Source of the DNA: Salinispirillum sp049115955
Lineage (GTDB): Bacteria; Pseudomonadota; Gammaproteobacteria; Pseudomonadales; Natronospirillaceae
NCBI GenBank assembly: GCA_049115955.1
Contig: JAGDZJ010000020.1
Span: 1 to 64,000, forward strand
Reading direction: 5' to 3'
DNA length: 64,000 nt
Translations under genes and position numbers: made by a program
The notes under the pieces: generated by a model
Databases searched by the model: none
What the model saw: the letters and a program-made list of their open reading frames with translations, nothing else
What the model was told of the DNA's origin: nothing
Shown here: one piece after another, positions 53,277-62,880 of the stretch
How the letters are laid out: every line of letters begins with the position of its first letter
Position numbering within the stretch: the stretch's first letter is position 1

Positions 53277-55538
53277 ATGCTCAAACTGAGCCTTTCCAAC
53301 GTGTTGCTGCTCAGTGTGCTTTCGGCATTTAGTCTTTTTACGTCCTCAAATTTAGCGGCAGCCGTGCCTCCCGGTGCGCGCGTGCACGACCTGCTTCCTG
53401 ATGCCCGCTATATGATTGACAGTCGTGGTCGGCACGATATCAGTCAAATGGGCCATCCGGAAATTCAAAATCAGATGGTCCCTGTGCGGACCGATCGACT
53501 GCAGAGGAATCTCGGTGGTGGCGTACTCTGGTTGCAATTGACGCTGGAAAATACTGACCAAGCCGCCGCTATAGAAGGTTTGCTGCTGCTAAACAGTGAA
53601 ACGTCACTCAACCTTGAAGTCTGGCACAACGGTAACAATGCCAGCGCCCTCCTCACCCCGACGCTGCGTGGTTACGCCCTACCCCTTCACCTTGCCATCA
53701 ACGACCCTAGCCAATGGATTTTCCGCATTCGTTCAAATAGCCCCGTGGATATCGGCTTGGCGTACGAAACATTGGGGACTTTCACCAGTCGGGATCAATG
53801 GCTGAGCTTATACATCTACGCACTACTCGGCGCAGGCTTGTTGGCCGCTATCGTACTGTTCGCACGCCAGACGGCACGTCGCCATGAGCACAACGCCAGC
53901 GTTCACTTTTTGCTTTGGCCGAGTTATCTGTTCACGCTGGTGTTTTTTACCTTATTTCAGTATGTCGGTCTGGCACCGCTCACCGGCCAGATTTTTTATC
54001 AGATTGAGTGGCTCCCTGGCGTTGCACTGGCAGTCAGTGCCAGCTTGCTGGGTCTGATGTGGTGGGGGCCACTGCTGGCCAGCCAGGAGCGTCTGTGGAC
54101 AAGTTACGTGCTGGCGGCAGCTACCGTACTGCTGGCTCTGATAACAGGAACGACATGGGTCATCATCGCCTTAATCACCTTGTGTCTGGTGCGCCTATCC
54201 GGGTTCGGTATACGCCGCGCCGAGGTTCATCAATTTCCTACCGTTGCCGCCATTCTAAGCTTATTGTTGTGGGCTTTATTAGAGTTGCTGCGCAACACAG
54301 ACTTGGCAATCACCGGCAATCTGCATCGACCGATCCAGCTGACGCTATTAATGGTTCACGGGATCTATATCCAACGCTCGTTTCTGGCCCGGGTTAAGCA
54401 ACGCCCAGTCTTTACCAACCTGATGTTACCGACCGACGCCACCAAAGACAGTCTTGGGCTTTTGCGTAAACTCAACCATGATCTGCGTTCACCCATTAAT
54501 GGCGTACTGGGTATGGCCTCCTTGCTCAGTGAAACGCAGCTCAACAGCCAGCAACAAGACTACGTCGCCACCATCAATAACGCCGGCTTACAAATGCTGA
54601 ACTTGGCCGACGAAATGCGCACGCTGACCCGCCTTTCTACAGACCAACTGCGGGTGCGCCCGAAACGGGTCGAATTGAACGTATTTCTGCATGAGGTGGT
54701 CAATCCCTTCGCCCGTCTAGCCAGTCAAAAAATGATTGAGGTGGCGACGCAAATCCTTCCTAATGTACCGCGCTATGTACGTATCGACCCGGATGCCGTC
54801 GCCCAAGTGCTACGGATACTGCTCGACAACGCCGTCAAATACACCGAAGAAGGCGACATTCTGGTTACCATAAGACTGGAAGGCGAAGAGCGCTTGCGCA
54901 TTCGCGTCGACGACAGTGGCAGCGGTGTGCCGGAAGAAGAACAAACCGGATTGTTCGACTTTCAACCGCCGGTGGCCGACCCTGAAGCAGGCCGCTCATA
55001 CATTAAACTCGGTTTGCCTATCGCCCGCGCTCTGGTGCATGCCATGGCGGGACAAATCGGCATGAGCCGGCCTGCAGCACAGGGGTCAACCTTTTGGCTG
55101 AGCATTCCTTTTGTGGTTGACCAGATGCCCGCCGCCAGCCCGACGCTCGACGGCATGGAATCCCTAGCGCAGAAGAAAGTACTGATCGTTGACGACCATT
55201 TTGCATGTCGGCGTGTGCTTGAGGATCAGACCCGAAGCTGGGGCATGCTGCCCGAACTGGCCAGTGACGGCAAAGAAGCCTTAGCAATTCTGCAAAGTCA
55301 TATGTACTTTCACCAACCCTTTGATTGGGTTTTTATAGATTACCGCATGCCGCGCATGGACGGTCTGGAGCTATTGCGTAAAGTCCGTGCCATTGGCGGG
55401 TTACGGCGCTTGAAGGTCGTTATGATGACAGGCGTAGATCAAAACTACGTTGAACATGCGGTCAGCGAACTTGATACTGTGGCGGTACTGCCAAAGCCCA
55501 TCAATACGCGTGAATTGATGCGTTTACTGGCTTCCTGA
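53277..55538 (+). CDS. RetS-like hybrid sensor kinase (7TMR-DISM)
   Basis: A 753-residue membrane protein: signal peptide (1-28), a periplasmic 7TMR-DISMED2 carbohydrate-binding-like domain (about 35-165), a seven-helix 7TMR-DISM region (175-370), HisKA (His401 in LNHDLRSPINGV), HATPase (N518 region LLDNAVKYT, G1 DDSGSG 545-550) and one receiver (Asp688 in FIDYRMP, Lys740). The second ATP-lid motif, normally GTGLGL, reads YIKLGL (575-580), so kinase activity may be weak or absent. The order fis-purH-purD-then-this-gene is that of retS in Pseudomonas, where RetS restrains GacS. The second receiver of RetS is missing here. Confidence 0.8.
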   Translation: MLKLSLSNVLLLSVLSAFSLFTSSNLAAAVPPGARVHDLLPDARYMIDSRGRHDISQMGHPEIQNQMVPVRTDRLQRNLGGGVLWLQLTLENTDQAAAIEGLLLLNSETSLNLEVWHNGNNASALLTPTLRGYALPLHLAINDPSQWIFRIRSNSPVDIGLAYETLGTFTSRDQWLSLYIYALLGAGLLAAIVLFARQTARRHEHNASVHFLLWPSYLFTLVFFTLFQYVGLAPLTGQIFYQIEWLPGVALAVSASLLGLMWWGPLLASQERLWTSYVLAAATVLLALITGTTWVIIALITLCLVRLSGFGIRRAEVHQFPTVAAILSLLLWALLELLRNTDLAITGNLHRPIQLTLLMVHGIYIQRSFLARVKQRPVFTNLMLPTDATKDSLGLLRKLNHDLRSPINGVLGMASLLSETQLNSQQQDYVATINNAGLQMLNLADEMRTLTRLSTDQLRVRPKRVELNVFLHEVVNPFARLASQKMIEVATQILPNVPRYVRIDPDAVAQVLRILLDNAVKYTEEGDILVTIRLEGEERLRIRVDDSGSGVPEEEQTGLFDFQPPVADPEAGRSYIKLGLPIARALVHAMAGQIGMSRPAAQGSTFWLSIPFVVDQMPAASPTLDGMESLAQKKVLIVDDHFACRRVLEDQTRSWGMLPELASDGKEALAILQSHMYFHQPFDWVFIDYRMPRMDGLELLRKVRAIGGLRRLKVVMMTGVDQNYVEHAVSELDTVAVLPKPINTRELMRLLAS

Positions 55539-55554
55539 ATACGAGGATGATTGA

Positions 55555-56199
55555 ATGTCGATGCACGAAAGCCCCTCTGACAAGTTATTGGCCCACCTTG
55601 ATCGGGCCCTGAAAACCTGTTTTCCCGGCAGCGTCAAAGCAGCGCAATCTAACCCAGCCGACGCAATACAAGACACAGCGCCTATGTCGGCAAGCGAGCG
55701 CCAGCACGCAGCGGGCTTAATGCGGGTTAATCACACTGGTGAGGTTTGTGCGCAAGCCCTGTATGAAGGTCAAGCCAGTACTGCGCGCCTGACGCACATA
55801 CGCGCCCAAATGACCGCAGCAGCCGATGAGGAGCTGGACCATTTGGCATGGTGCGAAACCCGACTGCAAGAATTGGACAGCAAACCCAGCGTGCTGAATC
55901 CACTTTTTTACGGTTTGTCATTTGGCTTGGGTGCCCTAGCGGGCGCCGCAGGCGACAAGTATTCCTTAGGCTTTGTTGCGGCGACAGAAGACCAAGTCAG
56001 CCAACACCTGCAAGAACACTTGCAGAAACTGCCCGCGCAGGACGTACGTAGTCGTGCCATTGTGCAACAGATGCTAGAGGACGAGCAGCGCCACGCTGAG
56101 GCGGCGCGCTTGGCAGGTGGGCAAGAATTCCCAACGCCGGTAAAACAGGTGATGTCGATGGTTGCCAAGGTAATGACACAGACAACCTATCGACTCTGA
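55555..56199 (+). CDS. coq7: Demethoxyubiquinone hydroxylase Coq7
   Basis: A 214-residue di-iron monooxygenase in ubiquinone synthesis, the type used by many gammaproteobacteria in place of UbiF. Iron ligands are visible in RVNHTGEVCAQALYEGQ, DEELDHLAWCETRL and the C-terminal EDEQRHAEAARL. It starts 16 bases after the RetS-like gene but has no functional link to it. Confidence 0.94.
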   Translation: MSMHESPSDKLLAHLDRALKTCFPGSVKAAQSNPADAIQDTAPMSASERQHAAGLMRVNHTGEVCAQALYEGQASTARLTHIRAQMTAAADEELDHLAWCETRLQELDSKPSVLNPLFYGLSFGLGALAGAAGDKYSLGFVAATEDQVSQHLQEHLQKLPAQDVRSRAIVQQMLEDEQRHAEAARLAGGQEFPTPVKQVMSMVAKVMTQTTYRL

Positions 56200-56234
56200 T
56201 GGTTTAGGGAGTGATCCCTACAAGATGTGCGGCG

Positions 56235-57377
56235 CTACATCACCACCAAGTTATCACGGTGTACTAATTCCGGCTCACTGATGTAGCCCAGCTCCTGCTC
56301 CATTGCGGCTGTAGACTTGCGCAGCACGCGTCGAGTTTCCTCGACGCTGTAATTGCATAAGCCTTTTGCAATGACAGTGCCCTGCTCATCCACGCAGTCA
56401 ACAAGGTCGCCGCGCTTGTAGCGGCCATCCGTCGCCAACACGCCGACCGGCAGCAGGCTTTTACCTTGCTCTTGAATGGCGCGCACAGCACCCGCATCCA
56501 ATCTTACCCAGCCTTGCGACTGCAACTGACCAGCCAGCCATTGTTTACGCGCTGCCAGCGGTGCTTCGTCAGCGGTCAAGAAAGAACCTACCTGCTCCCC
56601 ATTACGCAAACGTGTCAACACGGCTTCCGCACGCCCACCGGCAATCACTGTCAGGGCACCGCTACGTGATGCCAACCGTGCGGCACGCACTTTAGTAACC
56701 ATGCCGCCGCGCCCCAAAGCACCGCCACCAGAGGCCACGGCCAGTAATTTAGGGTCATTAGCGCGGGCCTGCGCTATCAGGCTGGCATCGGGGTTCTTAC
56801 GTGGATCGCTGTCATAGATGCCGGTTTGATCGGTCAAAATAACTAAGGCATCCGCTTCGACCAAATTGGCAACCAAAGCACCCAGGGTATCGTTGTCGCC
56901 AAAGCGAATTTCATCCGTCACCACAGTATCGTTTTCATTGATCACGGGAATGACGTTTAACGATAGTAGTGTACGCAGCGTCGACCGGGCGTTCAGGTAA
57001 CGCTGACGATCCGCTAAATCGGCATTGGTTAATAGAATTTGTGCGGCGCACAGACCGTGTTGCTGAAAGCAATCCTGATAAAACTGAATGAGTCGGCTTT
57101 GCCCAACGGCTGCTGCCGCCTGCAGGTACTCCAGTTCATGTGGTCGTACCGTCCAACCCAGTTCGGTCATACCGGCTGCGACGGCCCCCGAAGACACCAG
57201 CACGACTTGCACGCCCTGCGCATGCAAAGCGGCTATTTGGGCGACCCAGTCACGAATGCGGTCTTGGGCGATGCCCTGTCCGTCTTCGGTCAGTAACGCG
57301 CTGCCAATCTTAATAACCCAGCGCGTACCGGCTGTCAGCTCGGTAAAGTCTGTCGTTTGGTGATCAATAGGGTGCAT
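56235..57377 (-). CDS. proB: Glutamate 5-kinase ProB
   Basis: A 380-residue kinase for the first step of proline synthesis. The N-terminal amino-acid kinase domain (WVIKIGSALLTEDGQG, VSSGAVAAGM, INENDTVVTDEIRFGDNDTLGA) is followed by a C-terminal PUA domain (about 285-370). The start lies inside the end of obgE (14-base overlap), so it is translated from the obgE message. Confidence 0.96.
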   Translation of the reverse strand: MHPIDHQTTDFTELTAGTRWVIKIGSALLTEDGQGIAQDRIRDWVAQIAALHAQGVQVVLVSSGAVAAGMTELGWTVRPHELEYLQAAAAVGQSRLIQFYQDCFQQHGLCAAQILLTNADLADRQRYLNARSTLRTLLSLNVIPVINENDTVVTDEIRFGDNDTLGALVANLVEADALVILTDQTGIYDSDPRKNPDASLIAQARANDPKLLAVASGGGALGRGGMVTKVRAARLASRSGALTVIAGGRAEAVLTRLRNGEQVGSFLTADEAPLAARKQWLAGQLQSQGWVRLDAGAVRAIQEQGKSLLPVGVLATDGRYKRGDLVDCVDEQGTVIAKGLCNYSVEETRRVLRKSTAAMEQELGYISEPELVHRDNLVVM

Positions 57378-58551
57378 AAACCACTTCTACATCATGATCA
57401 TCGTCGTCATCTTCGTCGTCCGCATCACGGCGCGCGCGCCGCATGCTGGCCACTTCGGCAATGCGCTCACGGGCTTCTTCTTCTACCTGTTCGCGCTGCT
57501 CAGCGTCGATACGTGCAGCATCTTCGTTGGTTGCCAACAATTCGCGCTGCTCCAACAGGTGACGCATGATGTGCTGTGTTAAAGGCTCTGTACCGTCTTT
57601 CTTCAAGGCCGACAAGGTAAACACCGGCCCCGTCCAATTCAGGGCCTTGATTACCCGCGCCACCGTTTCTGCGCGGTCTTCTTCTGGCACCAAATCCATC
57701 TTATTCAATACCAGCCAGCGTTCACGCTCGGCCAGTGTTGGGCTGAACTTTTCCAGCTCGTTAATAATGACGGCGGCATTGTCTTCCGGCAAGGTATCGT
57801 CGAACGGCGAAAGATCAACCAGATGCAGCAACAAGCGCGTTCTGACAATGTGTTTGAGGAAGTGGATGCCCAAGCCAGCACCTTCTGAAGCGCCTTCTAT
57901 CAAGCCGGGAATATCGGCAATGACGAAAGAATTCAGATGATCTACCCGCACCACACCCAAATTCGGAGCCAAGGTGGTAAAGGGGTAATCAGCCACTTTG
58001 GGCTTAGCCGCCGACACCGAGCGAATAAAGGTCGACTTTCCAGCGTTGGGCAAGCCCAACAGTCCGACATCAGCAATTACTTTCAGCTCAAGCTTCAGGT
58101 TTCGTTCTTCACCCAGCGAACCGTTGGTCGACTGCCGTGGGGCACGGTTTACACTGGACTTAAAGCGGGTATTACCCAGTCCGTGCCAGCCGCCTTGGGC
58201 GACCTTAACTTTCATGCCGTGCTCAGTTAGATCCGCAAGGGTTTCGTCGGTGTCCTGATCACGGATGGACGTGCCAACAGGCACCAGCAGTACCAAGTCC
58301 TCACCTTTTGCACCGGTCATATCGCGGCCACGACCCGGCTGACCACTCTCCGCGTTGTAGCTGCGCTTGAATTTATATTCAATCAGGGTGTTCAGGTTCT
58401 CATCGGCCTCGAGCCAAATAGAACCGCCATCGCCACCGTCGCCACCGTTGGGGCCACCCTTGGTGATAAACTTCTCCCGATGAAAGCTGACACAGCCATT
58501 TCCGCCTTTACCGGCGCGTATGTGGATAATGGCTTCATCGACGAATTTCAT
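57364..58551 (-). CDS. obgE: GTPase ObgE/CgtA
   Basis: A 395-residue GTPase for 50S ribosome assembly and stress control. Obg fold at the N-terminus (MKFVDEAIIHIRAGKGGNGC, GGPNGGDGGDGGSIW), the G domain (GLPNAGKSTFI, DIPGLIEGA, NKMD) and a very acidic C-terminal tail (DADDEDDDDDHD). I use ATG 58551; the frame is open to 58680, but the family begins here and the terminator at 58659-58693 lies in that extension. Confidence 0.96.
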   Translation of the reverse strand: MKFVDEAIIHIRAGKGGNGCVSFHREKFITKGGPNGGDGGDGGSIWLEADENLNTLIEYKFKRSYNAESGQPGRGRDMTGAKGEDLVLLVPVGTSIRDQDTDETLADLTEHGMKVKVAQGGWHGLGNTRFKSSVNRAPRQSTNGSLGEERNLKLELKVIADVGLLGLPNAGKSTFIRSVSAAKPKVADYPFTTLAPNLGVVRVDHLNSFVIADIPGLIEGASEGAGLGIHFLKHIVRTRLLLHLVDLSPFDDTLPEDNAAVIINELEKFSPTLAERERWLVLNKMDLVPEEDRAETVARVIKALNWTGPVFTLSALKKDGTEPLTQHIMRHLLEQRELLATNEDAARIDAEQREQVEEEARERIAEVASMRRARRDADDEDDDDDHDVEVVYAPY

Positions 58552-58658
58552 GATATTTCTCTGGTTTGCAAAAAAGGATACTGCGGTTACTGACAGGTTA
58601 CTGGTAGGCGCTGTGCTCCGATACAGGGGTACAGCAGCACCTACGATCAATTTTCCAT

Positions 58659-58693
58659 AAAAAAAGCTCTGTTGTAGCAACAGAGCTTTTTTC
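58659..58693. terminator. Strong terminator after rplU-rpmA
   Basis: AAAAAAGCTCTGTTG, loop TAG, CAACAGAGCTTTTTT: a perfect stem with U-runs in both directions. On the minus strand it follows rpmA by about 25 nt and separates it from obgE, so obgE-proB needs its own promoter or read-through. Confidence 0.9.
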
Positions 58694-58716
58694 GTTACTC
58701 ATGACAACTGAGTAGA

Positions 58717-58974
58717 TTAAGCCGCTACAATGCTAACCGTTTTACGGTTTTTCGGGCCTTTAACTTCAAACTTAACTGCACCGTCTTTCAGCGCGAACAA
58801 TGTGTGGTCTTTACCCAAGCCCACATTCACCCCAGGGTGAAATGCTGTGCCACGCTGACGGATGATGATGGAACCTGCAGTGACTGTTTGGCCGCCGAAT
58901 GCTTTTACACCCAGACGCTTGGACTGAGAATCGCGACCGTTACGAGTACTACCACCTGCTTTCTTGTGAGCCAT
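58717..58974 (-). CDS. rpmA: 50S ribosomal protein L27
   Basis: An 85-residue protein, typical L27: MAHKKAGGSTRNGRDSQSKR at the start, with no N-terminal extension to be processed, and RQRGTAFHPGVNVGLGKDHTL. Follows rplU by 16 bases. Confidence 0.97.
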   Translation of the reverse strand: MAHKKAGGSTRNGRDSQSKRLGVKAFGGQTVTAGSIIIRQRGTAFHPGVNVGLGKDHTLFALKDGAVKFEVKGPKNRKTVSIVAA

Positions 58975-58990
58975 CTCTATAGCCTCCTAA

Positions 58991-59302
58991 TTACGCTTTG
59001 ATACCAGTGATTTTCACTTCCGTGAACCACTGACGGTGCCCCATACGCTTCATATGGTGCTTACGGCGTTTGAATTTCAAAATGTTAACTTTCTTGTGAC
59101 GACCCTGAGCAATGACTTCTGCAGTCACCGTCGCGCCTTTCACCAATGGCTCGCCGATTTTAACGTCGTCGCCGTTGCCGACCAACAGAACTTCTTCAAA
59201 GTTTACTGTTGCACCAGCTTCCAATTCAATTTTTTCCAGGCGCAACAACTGGCCTTCTTTTACGCGGTACTGCTTACCGCCAGACTTGATCACAGCGTAC
59301 AT
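58991..59302 (-). CDS. rplU: 50S ribosomal protein L21
   Basis: A 103-residue protein, the same length as E. coli L21: MYAVIKSGGKQYRVKEGQ, FKRRKHHMKRMGHRQ near the end. I choose ATG 59302; an earlier ATG at 59314 adds four residues outside the family alignment. First gene of rplU-rpmA, divergent from ispB. Confidence 0.97.
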   Translation of the reverse strand: MYAVIKSGGKQYRVKEGQLLRLEKIELEAGATVNFEEVLLVGNGDDVKIGEPLVKGATVTAEVIAQGRHKKVNILKFKRRKHHMKRMGHRQWFTEVKITGIKA

Positions 59303-59423
59303 GTTAATTCTCACTTTTTAAAATGACTTACTCTATTCAGAGCCTTTCCTCTACTACCCACTTCTAAAGGCAACGCCTACGCTGCGGCACCCTATGGTGG
59401 GGGAGGGTTTTTAAAGGCGCGCA

Positions 59424-59452
59424 ATTGTAACGAAACGCCCCAGCAAATACAA
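59424..59452 (-). promoter_or_regulatory. Candidate promoter of rplU-rpmA
   Basis: On the minus strand TTGTAT (59452-59447), a 17-nt spacer and TACAAT (59429-59424). The leader is about 115 nt and GC-rich enough to fold. A second -10-like TATAAA at 59490-59495 on the plus strand may serve ispB. Confidence 0.55.
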
Positions 59453-59570
59453 CCTCATTACGCACTTCTGTACAACCTTGTCCGCACTGTATAAAAACAG
59501 ACGAAACCTTGACACCACAGGCCCTCAAAACATAGCATCAACCGCTGCTCAAGCTGGTTGTATGGAAAAA

Positions 59571-60539
59571 ATGCAGATCAATGACATCAACAACGTTGTA
59601 GCTGCGGAATTTGCCGCAGTCAATGATGTTATCCATAGCGAACTTAGCTCACGCGTCCCGCTCGTTGAGCAGATTGCGGAATACATCGTATCCAGTGGTG
59701 GTAAGCGGCTTCGTCCGCTCGTAACCCTGTTACTGGGCAAGACTTTAGGCTATGAATCACCGCATCTGATTCATTTAGCCACCATCATCGAATTTCTTCA
59801 CACCGCCACTTTGTTGCATGATGACGTGGTTGACATGTCATCCATGCGACGCGGCAAAGCCACCGCGAATCAACGCTGGGGTAATGCACCCTCTGTGCTG
59901 GTCGGTGACTTCCTGTATTCGCGCGCTTTTCAACTGATGGTCAAAGTCGGCAACCTTGAAGTCATGAATCAATTGGCGAATGCCACCAATGTGATTGCGG
60001 AAGGCGAAGTTCTGCAGTTAATGAATGTACGCAACCCTGATTTATCCGAACGCGACTACATGAAAGTCATTGAAGGTAAAACGGCGATGCTGTTTGCGGC
60101 TGCCACCGGCAGTGCTGCGGCCCTTGCCAGCGCCAGTCCGGAACGCCACAGCGCAGCAATGACCTATGGCACCGAATTGGGCTTAGCTTTCCAGATACAG
60201 GATGATGTGCTTGATTACGCGGGCGACAGTGCTGCATTGGGCAAGAACGTCGGTGACGATCTGGCCGAAGGCAAGGTAACGCTGCCCCTGATCTATACGC
60301 TGCAACACACCGACGAAACTACACGCAAAATGATCCGCCAAGCGATTCGCAAAGGCGGTACACAGGATGTTGCACCGATACTCGCAGCCATCAATAAGTG
60401 CGGAGCACTGACATACTGTCAAGAAAAAGCACTGGCGTGCAGCGCCAACGCTCAAGCCGCTCTTGAGCACTTCCCTAATAACGATGCTCGGTCCGCACTG
60501 CATGCGCTGGCCAAGCTGGCAGTGGAGCGTAGTGTATAG
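59571..60539 (+). CDS. ispB: Octaprenyl (polyprenyl) diphosphate synthase IspB
   Basis: A 322-residue trans-prenyltransferase making the side chain of ubiquinone. Both aspartate-rich motifs are present: LLHDDVVDMSSMRRG and FQIQDDVLDYAGD, with GGKRLRP for the IPP site. The frame is open to 59478; I chose ATG 59571 because it aligns with the start of E. coli IspB (323 aa). ATG 59562 is possible. Divergent from rplU, as in Pseudomonas. Confidence 0.93.
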   Translation: MQINDINNVVAAEFAAVNDVIHSELSSRVPLVEQIAEYIVSSGGKRLRPLVTLLLGKTLGYESPHLIHLATIIEFLHTATLLHDDVVDMSSMRRGKATANQRWGNAPSVLVGDFLYSRAFQLMVKVGNLEVMNQLANATNVIAEGEVLQLMNVRNPDLSERDYMKVIEGKTAMLFAAATGSAAALASASPERHSAAMTYGTELGLAFQIQDDVLDYAGDSAALGKNVGDDLAEGKVTLPLIYTLQHTDETTRKMIRQAIRKGGTQDVAPILAAINKCGALTYCQEKALACSANAQAALEHFPNNDARSALHALAKLAVERSV

Positions 60540-60542
60540 CCT

Positions 60543-62813
60543 ATGATGACTCGTGAACTTCTCCACGAGTGCAGGGACAGCACGCAAACTGCTAACAGGG
60601 ACCACTTTCAATTCCTGGCGCGCTGGCTAAAGGTAGCGGCATTGCCCGATAGTTACCCGAAAGTGATCGCCACTTTACTGGGTGAGTTAGTGGACTACTT
60701 CGGTGCCAAGCACGCTTGCGTTTGGCAACTGAATAAAGACCTCCCTACCAGTGCCGCTCTATACAGTTACGGCAGCTCCAAGGTCTCATTCAGCACGCTC
60801 TTATCCGTACTAGACGCACCCGCCACACCTCCCCTTAATATACCTCGCCTCTTGGCTGACATCAGCGCCCCCAAACACAACACGCTGGCCAACAACCAAG
60901 AAGCCGAATTGAAACTCATACAACTCGGTGTCCGCAGCCTCTGGTGGGTTCCCAGCGCTCATGGCCACCTCGCCCTCAGCCTGCTGTTTGATCGCCCAGA
61001 AACGTTCAGAGCCGACGACCAGACGCTACTCTGCTCGCTCATACAATCGCTGGAAACCCGCTTATCGTCCCTGACACCACAACCAGCAACTCTGCACACG
61101 GAGCACAACGAAACAGCACTGTTGCAAATGCTCAAACACAGCTCGGATGGATTTTGCCGCGTCAGCGTGAACCCCCCTGTTCGCTTAGATGCAGACCAAG
61201 GTTCTTTACTGGAACAATTACGTCAGGGCCGCATAAACACCACGAATGAAGCATTAGCGTCCGGGCTGGGCAAACCGGTCGGTACCGTGCTGACGGGCCT
61301 GTCCCTGTGCGAGCTGTTTACCGACACCGAACTGACGCCCTTGCTACAAGCTGCCATCGAGTCACAGTTCGGCCGGGTACGCACACTCACAACGCAATTC
61401 GTTGACGAGCATGTCCAACGCATCGAAACCTCCTGCCAAGGCGACATCATTGATGGCAAGCTGACGCAACTGTGGCTGACACGTCGCGACTTAACGCACG
61501 AACAACGCCTAACCAACCTGTTAACCCACCAAAGTAATCACGATCCGCTGACGCAATTGCGCAACCGTACCGCACTGATCAGTGATCTGGATACTGCCAT
61601 TGCTATTCGTGGGCCGCAGAAACGAGCCGTGGGCTTGATGCTGCTCGACCTAGACCGCTTCAAAGATTACAACGACACCTTTGGCCACCCGTTTGGTGAT
61701 GAGATCATCACCCAATTGGCGCATCGCTTGGGTGCCCTGGCACAGCGTTATGACGCTACCGTATACCGAGTCGGCGGCGATGAGTTTGCTCTGTTGTTTG
61801 ATGCTCTGCATGACCTGTCCAAACTGCACATGTTATCGATGCAACTGTTGGCAGAAGTTCAAGAACCGCTGCACATCAATGATATGGCGCTGTCGCTGGA
61901 TGCTAGCATTGGCATTGCAGGCTACCCTATGCACGGTAACAACGCGGCGAGCATTCTGCGTTGCGCAGACGTCGCCCTAAACCAAGCCAAGCATGCGCCG
62001 TTCAGTGCCATGCAATACGAGCCTGCGCACGATCATTTTACCAAACGCCGACTGAGCATCTTAACGGGCTTACGCCCCGCCCTGAAGAACGACGGCTTGC
62101 ACTTGGTCTTTCAACCCAAAATGCTGTTGAGTGGGCGCGCCGTCAGTGGCTTTGAAGCCCTGTTGCGCTGGCACCCGGAAGATGGGCCACCGGTCAGCCC
62201 CAACGAATTCATCCCGCTGGCTGAGGTCAGCAATCAAATGCACGACCTCACCCGTTGGGTCGTCGACGCGGTGATTCAGCAACAAAAAGCGTGGCAGAAA
62301 CAAGGTGTGACCTTACCCTTGGCGTTCAATATTTCGCCCGCCAACCTCGCCGACGCGCGCTTTATGCACTACCTGTCCGAGCAATGTGGGCGGCATGAAA
62401 TATCACCCAGTCAGTTGCACATCGAAATTACCGAAAGTGCGCTGATGAACAACCTCAAAGACTCTCGCCGCATATTGAACAATCTGCGTAGCCAAGGCTT
62501 TACAGTCTGCATCGATGACTTTGGGACTGGCTATTCATCACTCAGCTATCTGCGCGACCTGCCGGCGGACATCATTAAAATTGACATGTCCTTCATTCGC
62601 AACCTGATCGAAAATCCGCGCACTCAGATCATCGTTAATAGCCTGATTCAGATGTCGCATTCGTTGGGTTTGATTGTGGTGGCTGAAGGGGTTGAAGATG
62701 AGGCAACATTGAACATGTTAGACGACATGGGCTGCGACCAGATACAAGGCTTTCTACTCGCCCCAGGACTGAGCGCCAGCGAAGCTCGAGACTTTCTAGC
62801 ACAAGCATCTTAG
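60543..62813 (+). CDS. GAF-PAS-GGDEF-EAL c-di-GMP signalling protein
   Basis: A 756-residue soluble protein with no membrane segment. A GAF-like domain (about 20-175), a PAS-like domain (190-315), GGDEF (320-495; RVGGDEF intact at 409-415) and EAL (500-756; EALLRW at 538-543, DDFGTGYSSL, KIDMSFI). Both catalytic signatures are complete, so synthesis, breakdown or both are possible. It starts three bases after ispB and may be cotranscribed with it. Confidence 0.9.
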   Translation: MMTRELLHECRDSTQTANRDHFQFLARWLKVAALPDSYPKVIATLLGELVDYFGAKHACVWQLNKDLPTSAALYSYGSSKVSFSTLLSVLDAPATPPLNIPRLLADISAPKHNTLANNQEAELKLIQLGVRSLWWVPSAHGHLALSLLFDRPETFRADDQTLLCSLIQSLETRLSSLTPQPATLHTEHNETALLQMLKHSSDGFCRVSVNPPVRLDADQGSLLEQLRQGRINTTNEALASGLGKPVGTVLTGLSLCELFTDTELTPLLQAAIESQFGRVRTLTTQFVDEHVQRIETSCQGDIIDGKLTQLWLTRRDLTHEQRLTNLLTHQSNHDPLTQLRNRTALISDLDTAIAIRGPQKRAVGLMLLDLDRFKDYNDTFGHPFGDEIITQLAHRLGALAQRYDATVYRVGGDEFALLFDALHDLSKLHMLSMQLLAEVQEPLHINDMALSLDASIGIAGYPMHGNNAASILRCADVALNQAKHAPFSAMQYEPAHDHFTKRRLSILTGLRPALKNDGLHLVFQPKMLLSGRAVSGFEALLRWHPEDGPPVSPNEFIPLAEVSNQMHDLTRWVVDAVIQQQKAWQKQGVTLPLAFNISPANLADARFMHYLSEQCGRHEISPSQLHIEITESALMNNLKDSRRILNNLRSQGFTVCIDDFGTGYSSLSYLRDLPADIIKIDMSFIRNLIENPRTQIIVNSLIQMSHSLGLIVVAEGVEDEATLNMLDDMGCDQIQGFLLAPGLSASEARDFLAQAS

Positions 62814-62880
62814 GCGCGAGAGCTTAATCAAATATCAGAACGGCGCCGCGCATGACGCGCAACGATCTTCTAACTGCCGC

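Noticed and set aside
58552..58680. N-terminal extension of ObgE
   Set aside because: Includes part of the rplU-rpmA terminator and no family similarity; ATG 58551 is the conserved start.
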